Positions 49,840 through 61,400 of a stretch of DNA of 64,000 nucleotides are shown here, in pieces (the first letter of the stretch is position 1; every line of letters begins with the position of its first letter). The stretch is from Dipylidium caninum. Taxonomy: Eukaryota > Platyhelminthes > Cestoda > Cyclophyllidea > Dipylidiidae. The notes under the pieces are model-generated. The model was given only the letters and a program-made list of their open reading frames with translations. It was not told the DNA's origin and searched no databases. The stretch is taken from positions 372,001 through 436,000 of the forward strand of contig QEYB01001497.1 in the NCBI GenBank assembly GCA_017562135.1, given 5' to 3'. A program made the translations under genes and the position numbers.

Positions 49840-51298
49840 CGCCGCCTTGAGTTAACGATGATCAGTAAAGTCCACTCTGCCAGCGAAGCAAATGGTCTGC
49901 GTGGTTAAAAGACCATGGCAACAAATCTGTCTGTCATAGGGTTCCATTTTGCTTTTGTGTCTTTGCGAGCATCGTTCATTTAAACTCTGACAGGGTTTTT
50001 TGTGGCAATTACAAGTGAAGTCGGCGAGGGAGGTTATTTCATCAATGTGAGAGTGTTTAATGGCATTAAGCGCAATTGGAATCTTAGATTTTGCCAGCCT
50101 TTTCGCCCGGTGGACTATTTTGGCACTAGATTCCGAAGTTAAACGTTAGCCTTTCTTCAAATGGTGTATCTGGTATCAATGTTGGGACGAAGTGTCGTAT
50201 TTCACAATTTTGCGCCCTAACTTTATCCCTTTCCGGCCACTGTGCGGAATTCGGGGTAGAGTTCCTCCTGGGTGTTGTAGCTGTCCCATTCTAACCCCGT
50301 TGAATCTGCACTGGTCATTTATTCGCATAACGTGTCGCCTATCTCCGCTCCCATAAGTCAAATGTCAAACCGGCCATCAGTGGCGTGGCGCTGCAAATAT
50401 TTGACACGACTGTACTAAATTAGGTTTTAAGCAACAGAAATTATCCCTGCGCATGTTTCACGAGGAGGAGTGTGTGATTTGTATTCTTGGGTTATTATGC
50501 TTGTGAACGGTAGATAAACTAACTCCTTACTCTGGTTAAACACAATTTCGGAGTAGGGGATTGCTTGCGATTGAAATAGTAGGAGGACCAAATATTTAAC
50601 TCCTAAAAGGCGGTCTTAATTTTTTCATTTTCATTTTACCGGGAGGTCATGGAACACCTCTCGACTTTTGTAACGATTATGTTCCAAGCGATTGGCATGC
50701 GGGTATACTATTGGATCTTTCGATTTCTCAATTCCTATGATTCCTCTATATAGGGTAACATGAAAAAATAACGTTTCAATGAAAAACCCATAAAAATATT
50801 GGTGAGATTTAAAAATGATGGAAAAATTACAATTATTTGGTCTTATTAATAAACTCAGTCCTGATATATGTCTAAGACGTCCCTTCCCTGTAAGCGTTTA
50901 TTTTTATTTGTATAAATTGGTTTTCGAAAATGTTGGGCGATCAAAAAAATAATGAGCAACAAATTAAAAGATGGCCACAATGAAGCAGAAGACATTAATC
51001 AATAGTAATTTACGTGACTTCTTTTATTTTTTCGTAAGGAGTATTAATTTTTTCTTGTGTCGTGAATTTACCTTACTGACCTGTAAACTTATTATTTATA
51101 AATATAAAACTTGTGTGTATTTGTAAATTATTTTTGTGAAAACTATTTTTGGTCTATTAATTTTAGGCATAGCCGTCTTTCGATCCGGAAACATGACCAC
51201 GTTTCTGCGGCTGACTCTTTGCGCGCCCTCTTTATCTTGCGGGCGTGTGGGGTCTGCACGCAGTTTTGGGAGTTGCTTGCTTGGCTTTCTCGCTATAG
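49840..51298. other. AT-rich intergenic region upstream of TOMM40
   Basis: AT-rich DNA with poly-A and poly-T stretches and no gene I recognise. The promoter of TOMM40 should lie here. An open frame continues 69 codons upstream of the chosen TOMM40 start but has no family match. Confidence 0.6.
51297..51298 (+). promoter_or_regulatory. Possible splice acceptor in the TOMM40 leader
   Basis: A pyrimidine-rich ggctttctcgctatag ends 19 nt before the TOMM40 ATG. A second such site, ctattaattttag, ends at about 51167. Either could receive a spliced leader or end a 5'-UTR intron. Using the nearer one would remove an upstream ATG at 51193 that is in another frame. Confidence 0.35.
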
Positions 51299-51317
51299 TG
51301 TTTTGCTTGACGTTGTT

Positions 51318-52238
51318 ATGGATTCCAAAGAAACACCTCATTTGTTGCCCGAAGTCAAGCCTTATGACGAAGGCCCATGCGCTATTGAGAATATTCATAA
51401 CAAGGCGCATGACATTTTCCCCCTCCCCTTTTCAGGAGTAAAGCTGCTGATCAATAAAGCTCTTTCACCCCATTTTCAGGCGAGTCACTCGTTGACTCTT
51501 AGCAGTGGCGATAACGCTGGTTACCGCTTTGGAGTCACTTATGCCGGCCACAAAAAGGTCTCTGAATTTGAAGCCTACCCCGTTCTTATGGGTGAGATTC
51601 AACCTAATGGTCAGCTCCAAGCTCAGATCGTCGATCAAATTTCTCCCATGTGTAGATTGCGTTATCTTGCCCAAATTCAGAAATTCGAAATGGTTGGCCA
51701 ACAGATTTCCGGAGAATTGCGTAACGACAAATGGTTTGCTGGTGTTACATTAATTAACCCGGACTTGATTCGCGGTCAAATGATGCTGGCAATAGATACT
51801 ATGCGCAGAATGTCAAGTCGGTTTTATATGGGTTCTATGTTCTTTTACCATCTTTCTAAACAACTGCCTTACGGCCAGGATGGGGTCTGGAGTCTCGGAG
51901 GTAAATACGTCGCTGATTCTTGGCAATTCGCCGCTACCGTCAGGCCCTATCAACTGGCCTTTCATTCCAGCTTTCATATGAAAGTCAATGAAAACCTTCA
52001 ACTCTCCGCAGAGTTAGAATCAAGTTTCCATCAACAAACTAACATTGCCTCAATCGGTTATCAGTACGACCTTCCCAAGTCGAACGTCGTCTTCAAGGCG
52101 CAAATGGACTCCAATTGGAACGTTTCAGCTACGTTAGAAAAACGTCTTTTTCCTTTTCCTTTCACCTTTACTCTCAGCGCGCTGGGAAGTAGCCTGGCCT
52201 CGAAGTACGAAGTTGGTGTCGGTTTGACTGTCGGCTAA
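51318..52238 (+). CDS. TOMM40: TOM40 mitochondrial import pore (single exon)
   Basis: TOM40 is the beta-barrel channel of the outer mitochondrial membrane through which nuclear-coded proteins enter mitochondria. The 306-residue frame has family landmarks: an amphipathic N-terminal helix region (NIHNKAHDIFPLPFSGVKL), LSPHFQASHSL, YRFGVTYAGHKK, FEAYPVLMGEI, WSLGGKYVADSW, IASIGYQYDLPKSNVVFK, MDSNWNVSATLEKRL, and the C-terminal beta-signal strand ending KYEVGVGLTVG. The human protein is 361 residues, mainly longer at its Pro-rich N-terminus, which is absent here. I chose the ATG at 51318 because conservation starts soon after it and the upstream frame has no match. There is no intron in the coding part, unlike both neighbours. 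Stop TAA is at 52236-52238. Confidence 0.95.
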   Translation: MDSKETPHLLPEVKPYDEGPCAIENIHNKAHDIFPLPFSGVKLLINKALSPHFQASHSLTLSSGDNAGYRFGVTYAGHKKVSEFEAYPVLMGEIQPNGQLQAQIVDQISPMCRLRYLAQIQKFEMVGQQISGELRNDKWFAGVTLINPDLIRGQMMLAIDTMRRMSSRFYMGSMFFYHLSKQLPYGQDGVWSLGGKYVADSWQFAATVRPYQLAFHSSFHMKVNENLQLSAELESSFHQQTNIASIGYQYDLPKSNVVFKAQMDSNWNVSATLEKRLFPFPFTFTLSALGSSLASKYEVGVGLTVG

Positions 52239-52476
52239 GTCTTTTCGGCCCCTTATTTATAGGTTCTTGCCTTTGCTTCGTTAGTATTGTCCTTCAACCA
52301 CTCCTCTTTCGCCAGGGTAGTGAATTGTTGTTGAACGGGCACCCACCTTCCACGTTTTCCTCGCTCGTCTTTGTAAATATTGCCCTCTCGCACCCAAATG
52401 TTCGAGCTTTTGTATCGTGTTCGGTTATATTGCCTGTATATTACTGACGGAAGTTCCCTATTTAGTTCATTATGTC

Positions 52477-52482
52477 AATAAA
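52477..52482 (+). terminator. TOMM40 polyadenylation signal AATAAA
   Basis: AATAAA 239 nt after the TOMM40 stop, followed by a T/G-rich stretch (gagattttgacgtg). It fits a 3' UTR of about 260 nt. Confidence 0.75.
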
Positions 52483-52499
52483 AATGAGATTTTGACGTG

Positions 52500-55400
52500 C
52501 GTTTTCTTGATCTCTTCATCTCACGAAAGAGGTGCCCAGGTACTCTGATTTACTTGGAACCTCCGGACGCAGCCCATGATGAGTGGTCGGCCTTTGTTAG
52601 CGCACTCTGCGTCCCGGTGGGTTATCCATTAGCGGCGTCGCACCTCTCACAGTTCGCCTTTCATTCACACGACGCAACTCGACTAATTCGCCTCGCGTTA
52701 CGTGACCTCTTCGTCATTGTTGAGGTCATCCCCGATGCTGTGCGAGCCTGCCTTTTTTATTAATCCGTTCCTACTTCGTCTGGGTATTATTTTGCACTCT
52801 TAATCATTGTGTAAAATTACCTACTATGATTTATTGCATTGGCAGCATAGGTACGCCTTTTGCAGGGGAACCCATAAATTGGATTTTTTTCGAGTTTGGC
52901 TGATTTGTTGTTCTCTCTTTTGCCCGCCGCAGACTGAAATGAGGAATGGAGTGTGTTCGCTATGTCGAGTCCCCCCTCTCGCTCCCGCGCATCTTATCAC
53001 CGTCCATTAATAGGTAACCTTTCTGAATCGTCCGTACTATTTGTCCAAAGCTTTGTAGGTTAATTTACCTTTCACGTGAGTTGGAATTTCAACGCCAAGT
53101 GGTGCTTATAAGGCGTCGGAACGGTCACCTTTTGTGGCAACTTCGTTGAATAGTGTGTCTGCACAAAACTCGGTGTTTTCTTGACTTACTGACTCGTGCC
53201 TCAGTCGATTTTGAGCGACGTGACATTTGTCTACGTTTACACGGTTATGCGCTTTGGGTGGGATGTGGACGATTCGCGGAAGTCCAACAAGTGTGCCTCC
53301 CTTCTCATCGCCTGTTCCCCTTGGACGTCAAGCGAACCCGCGGAGACAACTTACCCCGTTCTAATCATCAGTAAATGAACTCAGGCAGGGAAATCCCAGT
53401 CTGGCGACCGGAGATGTGCTCTTTCTCCGTCTCACCGTGAGTGCTGTGTGTGTGCCTTGTGCACTCACTTGGCTTGCCAAGTGTAACCACACAGGAGGGC
53501 GACGAGGCAGGCTGGCTTACCGAAAAAATATTTATTTTCGGCGGTGTCTTGATTGTTGGCGGTAGGGTGACATGTAGAACGGCGGGTACGACTGCTCGAG
53601 TGTTCATCCGCACAACAGGGGGCCGGATATCTGCGGAGCATGAGTCACGCATATCCGGCCATTTTACTGAATCGAGAGAACTTGTCGTGCCTTTGTTGGA
53701 CGAATTTCCGAGGGGAGGAGGGGGTTTTCGGCTAACCTCTTCGCAGCCCGTAAATTCTCTCTCCAAATCTTTGAGTTTTTGTCCTAAGTGTAGCCCTTGG
53801 CCTTTTTCACAAGAATACCCGTAGAAAATGGAAAACTTCATTCATAAAAGCTCAAAATGACGCTCCCAAATGCGACGCTAGCCGCTGTACTTATTTTATT
53901 TAAGTAGCACCGTACTTGTCGTATATTTAACATGAACTATATTCGGCTTTGCCGTTTTTGGAAGTGAGATTTCCTCTACGACTGTACGTACATCCAAAAA
54001 TTAGCGCCTCTGTTGTATCAGCTTAATCTCAATCCCATGGGACCGGAAAACTGCACCCGAAATCTCATCACGCGTCGGTCGGCCATTTTTGGTGGAGGAA
54101 AGGCGTCTTTCGAAAACTTCGTATAGACCTATTTTTCAGTAATACGACACTTTCACCTGGGCTGACTTCATCAATGCACAGAAAAAAGTTGTGACCCCCT
54201 GTCTTTTACTCACTGAAGGAGTGGCAAGGGGAAAATGCAGGGTTGAATTCGTCCGCAATGGCTATTTAAATTTGCCTCTTGAAAAGCAGTCGGCTTCCAT
54301 TCTCTCGCCTTCCAGCATGCACCACCGCCTCGAGTCTCTCCTGTCGACATTAGGATTATTAGAAATTCGCAGTCCCTCTTCACAACTCCCAATGCGCATA
54401 AGTTTTCTTAATCGCAACTCTAGCAATACACTTGCCTTATTCACGTTCACATGGTACTCGTTATTTTTTTACATGGTGTTCCAGGATGGGAAATGTTCCA
54501 CTGAACTTTGTCAAGTCTCGCTTCACTCTGAAAGCTGCACAGCTTCACACATCCGTGCCCTTCTTTCATTCAATTCCCTTTCACATCCTATTTCTGGTAC
54601 CATGTTTTCTTGTTGTCCATAGCCGCTCAGGTGTGATTTACACCGGTTGCGGGAGATAATTAGGGACGCCGATAATCTTCCCCTTATTAAATGGTTAGTC
54701 ACTCTAGGGTCATGTCAAAAATAACATTTTTTTCGTGTCCACACCACGCCGCTATTTTATATCGTCTACTAATTCTTATTTAAGTAGCATTTAATCTTTT
54801 TTGCGAAATACGCCACTTTTCCCAATCTCGTTTGCCACCAAGCAAGTCAGGGGAAAGAATTCGTCAGTACTCTCCCTCCCCTCGCCCCCCCTCCCAATTC
54901 CCAAACAAAAATTCCTTTTACCACCAGTTAGAAGAGAGATGCAAATGCTTGTAAGCAGGGAATTGAAATAAGGCACAGGCGGGACGGAGGGGGCCGAGGG
55001 AGGTCGCGCCTCCTCCACGAGTTACTTAAGCCCGACTGAATGATTTGTTAAGCGGCTCGAAGCTGAAAAGTAGAGTTGAGAGGCCAGATGCCTGCCTGAG
55101 TCAACTGCGAATGTGATTTATTTGCATGTCACACACCCTATTAATCACAAATGTACCTTCCCACTCTCTCTCTCGCTCGCGATAGGTGAAGCCGTCAATA
55201 CTGTGTTTTTGCTGTGTTTCTCCTACCCGCCTGTCACAATTTGTGCATACACGATTTCAGGACGTTTCAATAACTCTCCAGTGGTAGTTGCCGCGGCAAA
55301 TCCCACCGACAGTGTTGATTCCCGGCCTATCAACGCCCCGCCGCCATGCTGAGAGGGCCCGTCGCGGCTCTCCCAACACCCCGCGGAAAGAGCAGGTGGC

Positions 55401-58400
55401 ACAACTCTCCTCTGCTTCCTCCCAATTGCGTTGATTTGACCGCTCTGACCACCCGTCATCGATCCCGACTCGATTCCCATAATCTTTTACTCGCCATTTT
55501 CACATTTTAACCACTTTGACGTTGTTCAATTTCCCCAAAAGACCCTCATGGGAGAAGGAGCCTGTCCTTTTAAATTCGGAGAAAATTTCGGTGTCCCGTC
55601 TAGTTTAACTCCGCGGAAATGTCTTCCAGATGACTCTCGCCGTGTACGAGTGCGCTTTCTGAACAGGACGGAGCTGTCTGTCTTGAAAGCTCACTTCAAA
55701 GCTCCTCTTCAGTCCATTATGCGACACATCGGCTTGGTGGAACACCAAAGTCTCCTCGCCACCACTCGAGAATGCCATAAAGCTGCACAGACGAAGCTTC
55801 TCCCCGCTACTAAGGAGGCATCTACCATCCGCGTTGCAGTCGTGGTGGCCGCCTTCTGCTCGTTTTGAGGAACTACTGTGAGTCCGATTCGTTGGGGACC
55901 GGAAAATGGAGGTTTTTGTGCCTTCTTGGCACCTGTCGCAGACTAGGCAGCTTTGAAGGAGTCTGAGAAGAAATCCTCGTTGGACCGACGCAAGCGGACT
56001 TCTTTAAACCGTCCACGCGAGCGGGCGGGTTGAGGTTTGGACAGACTGACCAGACAAATTCACACTGTCGGAGGTTTCTGCTCCCGACTGTCCACCTTCC
56101 TCCACCGTCCCCGAGGCCTCACTTCCACCCACGACACCCGCATCGGCGACCGTCGTGGAAGGGCACGAAATGGCCTCACTGACGTTGAACGCGTTCGCCG
56201 CTCCTCCCAGGAAGTCGCAGTGTTGAACAGCCGAGCAGCTACAGCTCCTGATATTCGAGAGTGCCTTTTCCTTGAACTTAACGCCAGCCCTCGAGGCGAA
56301 TTCCGCCCTGCAGTCTCGAGTACAACCTTCTAACTGGGCAAACTTTGCCTTGGGGCAAATGGGGCGTGCAGCCTCGGTCGGTTTCCGTAATTCTGCCATC
56401 CCTTGCGTGGCGGTCCTCACCACTGACCACGTTAGGCCACGCGGAGGAGGCGAAGGTGGAGGAGAAGGTGGAGGAGGGCGAGTTATATGGAGGCAAAAAA
56501 TCCTCACTGGACAGTAGCAAAACGGAGAAAACATCACCCCCCCACGGCCAGTAGCAGCAGCAGCAGTGCTGCCGAGTAAACTCGCGTGACAGTCCTTCTG
56601 TCCATGTGATTCTTCTCCTCGTCGCGGTCAGTGGTGAGTTTTTATTTGCCTACTCTGGCCTTCTGCCTCCCCTCCCTCGGCCGCATCTCCTCGCCCCGTC
56701 CCAACTCCCTTCCCCAATCCGAGGCGCCCCCCGCCCCGCCTTGTCGGTGCCCCGAGCACGCGTTCAGCTGACGTTTTTTTCGCTCCTATTCAGATTTACT
56801 GCACTTTGTGGGGCAGACTCGGACCACCCGAGAGGCGAAGAGAGGCACACGGAGACACACGAGGGAGGACGAGGGTCTTTCGCAGGAAGGCAACCTGTCA
56901 AGTGTAAATTAACCTCCCGATTGCATGCTGCGCCCTTCCCTCCCTGGCGAGAAGTGCTGCCCCCCGGGGGAGTGGGGGGAGGGGAGAGCGAGAAAGACAG
57001 GCGCATGGCCACGAGGCCGGTGCCGGTGCCGCAGCGAGTGGAAAGGCGGCGGGTATAGATTAAGTCGGATACGAGGAATGTGTTGGTGTTCGCTTTCCCC
57101 AGAATATCTCCCCTGTGATTATCAGTTACTCTTCCTCGGTCCCTCCTCCCCGTCCTCCAGTTGTATTCCTTAAAGTTCAAAATGGAATTTGGCTTTGGTT
57201 GATTATCTTCTTTGGGGTCCGACCTCCACATCACCACCACCGTCCACCACACTTGGGACGCAGCATCACCGGCCACCTTGTCTACTTCCGAGGCTTAAAA
57301 AAGCGTTCTCGCACTACCGGTTTCTTTTTGTCCGGTGCAGAGGTGACGTTCCTGATTCTTCCCCTCCGCCCGGGGGCGGTGCTCTCCAGTTCGACCAGGC
57401 TCGCCTACTGGCCATCCCCGCCGCCTCATCGCCTCTATTCACCAGCAGATGTTGGTGGGGAGATAAAAGTTGCGGCCATCACTTATCCGCCAGTACGAGG
57501 AGGAGGAGGAGTCGCGGCGAGACGATGACCACGACAGTCCAGATGTTCAAAGATTCCATCCTCAGACTGACTAACTCACGTGCTGCTCTCATAAACTTTG
57601 GCTAAAAGCATTGAGTGGAGCACTTAGCCCCACTCGCCCCGCCGCCGCCCTCCCGCGGGGGACACCCGCCACCAAACCACTAAGACCTGTCCGCACTGCG
57701 TTTTTTTGCTGTTACACGGAAACAATGGGCTTACCGCCCCCACGTTGATCCGCTGCTGGTTAATCGTCTCGGCGAGAGCAGCCCACCACCCCCAATTTTC
57801 CCCTGGTTTTCGGTAAAATTGTGCGAAATGCGAACATGGTGTGGGGCCGGGGCAGAGACTGGTGTTGAATAGAAACACGCCGAGACAATGTTTCTCACCA
57901 TTTGACAAACTGCATTTCATCAGTTCTGGTAGATATATAATTGGTCTAATTTCTCCACTACGAATCTGTCAGAGGGGCGGCGTCTCGGATGACCTTTGTC
58001 CCCTTATTCCCACCCTCTTCACCCCCCCCCCCGGCCTGGACTGCGAATTAGCCTATCCTGGACACATGGGCAACCCAAGTGAATTTCCTCATGCACAAGT
58101 GCCTTAACTGTCGCTTCAGGCCGAGACGTTGACGGCGGGGGAATGGGGCAAAGCAACGGAGAGGGGGGGGGCATATTTAAGCAGTCTCGATGGTAGCGAC
58201 TATCCGCCTGACCAATCGCTCATGAATAACCGTCAAAATTTGACCCAAACTAGACAGACAATTGGTCTTTCGACCGCAGTCAAGGCCCTGCGTCACATAT
58301 ATGTGACATAGTGGCTTGTGTTTTATATTATTAGGGTTGAATGGTTTCAGGACAGTAGAATTGGAGGCGAGCATTCGAAATATAGCAGTTCAAGGAACGG

Positions 58401-58460
58401 AGATAAGTGGTACGAATTTATTCGCTGTAATCGTCTTGACAGTCAAGGTCATTGGTCTTG
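52500..58460. other. Intergenic or intronic DNA, no recognised gene
   Basis: Mixed composition becoming CpG-richer to the right. Unassigned frames include 53368-53841 (-, 157 codons) overlapping 53441-53824 (+, 127 codons), 54191-54622 (+) and 56004-56537 (-, 177 codons, Ser/Gly/Val-rich tail). None has a motif I know, and I could not chain them into a gene. One dispersed palindrome lies at 58292. Confidence 0.5.
58292..58307. repeat. Dispersed palindrome, copy 5
   Basis: GTCACATATATGTGAC: a perfect 16-base palindrome, outside any gene I can define. Confidence 0.78.
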
Positions 58461-61400
58461 GCAGCCTCTGATTGGCTGAGAGGAGTTTAAGTAATGGTGA
58501 ACCTCGCCCATCTTCTCGCCCCTTTATTTCTCCCCCTATCGACTAAAATCCAACCTCCGGATCGTTTTCTATCTGTGTGATTCATCTCCACCACCTCCGC
58601 CATGTAGAATTTCTTGATTGCCACATCAGCGGGTTCATCGTCGCCTTCTCTCGCATGTGGTGTGCAAATCCCACTTTGTTTGCAGCCTCTAATAACCGCC
58701 CACACGCAGTTAACTCCTGTCATTGGCGCCAATCGTACCGCCACTTCCCACCGAGAGAAAATGGGCCTTTTAGTGGTCAGCGTAGCACAGTATCGGGACT
58801 CGTATTTCTCCGTGTCCTCATCCAACCGGTTCGACTTCGGGCAAATGACTGCCGGACGGTCAGAAACACTAGGCAGCAGTGGTCCCGGACTGGAACAAAG
58901 ATGGTAAAAGGAACAACAGGCCAAGAATGGGACGATGTAAGGCACTGGGCCAGGTTTAGAGTCAGGAATCGCTGAGAGACTTAATCCACGAGTACGGAAA
59001 TGGTTACCTCCGCGGTCAATCTCCCCCCTCCGCCTCATTAGCATACGTCATAGAGGTTAAAGTTGTATCGTCTTTCAAGCTCCCCTTTGCAGATCATATT
59101 TCTCTGGGCCCAGCCGGGGTACGGCGGGGAGGCTTGTGGAACGGAGAGGCTGAGAAGGACGGAACGGCCTCATCAGATCTGTTAGGCGGCCACCAAAAGC
59201 GCGGGTGAGTTAAATTAGCCTCGCGCGAGTTCCGTTTTCCCTAAGATGGGTGAAAAAGGCAGAACAGGCGGGGGAAAGGGGAGCGAGGAGGAGTGGAAGG
59301 CATTTCGCCCTGCCAGTTTGCCAGCACGCAAGCCACAGTGGCGTGGGGATTGTTTAAAGCGTCCACTTTGTGTGTACAAAACATACTTTCGGTCCGCCTC
59401 TCAACCCCGTGTTTCAGTTTCCACACTCGGTGGTGAGCCTTCATAACTCCTCCGCTGCCCAAAAAACTCCGATGAGGTTAGGCGAATGGTGTGTCGACGG
59501 AAGGCGTGTGGGGAAAGGAAGCGGCCTCTTCTCCATAAAATGAAAGTTAAACGGACTTCAATAGGCCTACAATTCCTCCTGTCTGCCTATTTTAGAGAAA
59601 CCATTTATCACCTTTACCGCCCCGGTGTCGCCATTCCTTTTTACACACATACACACGCGCAGCGCCTGATCACATTCACCTGCCACGCGTCGCGGATGGG
59701 TTTTGTTTTTTTGCCTCGGCATCACACCACACCACAGGTGAGACAGGCCTTCCGACGCCGACCGCATTTGTATCTGGAGTCTGCCTCGCGTCACAAACAC
59801 ATACACACACACTCGTGCCTACACACGTACGGGCATTGCGGGAATAATTGAACCCGACGTTCCGACACCACGCGGATGACATTATTGCTCCCACCTGGGC
59901 CGAAGGAGCCGAATGGGGGGAGGCGGGGCGGGAGGAGAGACGAGACGACACGAGACGAGCGGGAGGCCTGACGAACGCTGGAGGGGTGGGAGGAGGGAAG
60001 GGGAGGGGTTCCATGGCCATTTTTCCTCCTCGTTGTTGTCGCGTGGATCGTTGATCGCTGCGATCTGGGGCGCAGACGCACACGCGTGTGTGGTAGGCTG
60101 CCTTCCCCGCGCTGACGACTAAAGGCAGGCAGGGCGCGGCCGGGCGGCCCGGCGCCTGAAGGGGGGAAGGGTAAATTACAGCTGCAGAGTGCCCAGTTTT
60201 TGGTCGTTTCGGGTCGTACGAATGTGTCCGCGACTGACATTTACAAAGCAGTGTGGCGAACAACGTTAACTACCTGCTAATGTGCGTCTGTGTGTGTGAT
60301 TCCCTTCCGTTCCGCCCCAGCGGAGGCTATTAAAAGGCAGCCCCAGGGCGAGAGGAAGGCGACGGCGGCGGCCGGGGGCGGTGCGGTGGTGGCGCATAGG
60401 CGTGGCAGCCTCGAATAATAAATCTGCACGTGTTAGAAGTCGACACATCGTGTTTACCACAGGGGTGGAGGCCGCGGGGGGACAGGGGACGGGAAGGTTA
60501 TTTACACAGGCTCGTCCTCCACCCACGGGTCCACCGGTCCACGTGCCGCCGAAGCGTCGAGGTTGCATCCATTGAAGACCTCCAAGTTGTTTTGGAGAAA
60601 GTGTGACGAAGAGGAGCCTCTTCACCATCTGACTGCCTCCGAAGGACGCTGAACAGGCCGTCTTCACGACTCGCGAGGCGGTTGTTGTTGTTGATGTGGT
60701 TTTACACGAGGGAAAAGAACTTACAAAATTGTGAGCTTGTCCAACGGCTCCTGTCACCAGCCTCGTGTGGTGGACGAGGCGAGGGGAAGAAAATGTTGAC
60801 GGGGCGGTAGATTCTATGCGCTTCAACCAGAAAGATTTTAGTCTGATGTAACGTCGAATTATGTCTAAACTCCACCTCAAGGTGACGCCGATGACGACGA
60901 CTGGTTTCGCTTGTTTTTGAAACCCCCAGACAGAGCACATTCGGCTGGTGAATTTTCTCGTCTGCATTTCCCAATGAAGGCGCTAGCGTTTGGGTGTTTG
61001 GACCTTTCACTGCCTCGTCGCCTGCCATTTCGTCGACTTGATGATTCTTCACGCGGCTCGCTTTATCCTGTCTTCCTCGGTCTTGGCTAAAAAAATGGAA
61101 AAAGGCTTTTCTGGACCTCTCTCCCACCGGACATGGCTAAAATTCCCTGCGCAAATCTGCAGCGTCGGTTGATTACCGACCCCACTGAAGGTGTGACATT
61201 CCATGACAGTTTTTTTTTGGTAGTAGGGTTGAATGAAAGCAGGAGGATGCGAGCATTTCTCCCATCCACACTGTCGTAGCTTGCAGCAATCGGTGAGAAA
61301 CTGTCGACTTCGTCCAACCCAATCGACGCGGAAATTCGATGTTCCAACTCGTTCGCGTCGGTACGGAAGTACGTCGCGCCGCCCTTCACCTTTCCCTCTG

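Noticed and set aside
51136..51441. 101-codon + frame overlapping TOMM40
   Set aside because: Out of frame with TOMM40, no family match; at most an upstream reading frame.
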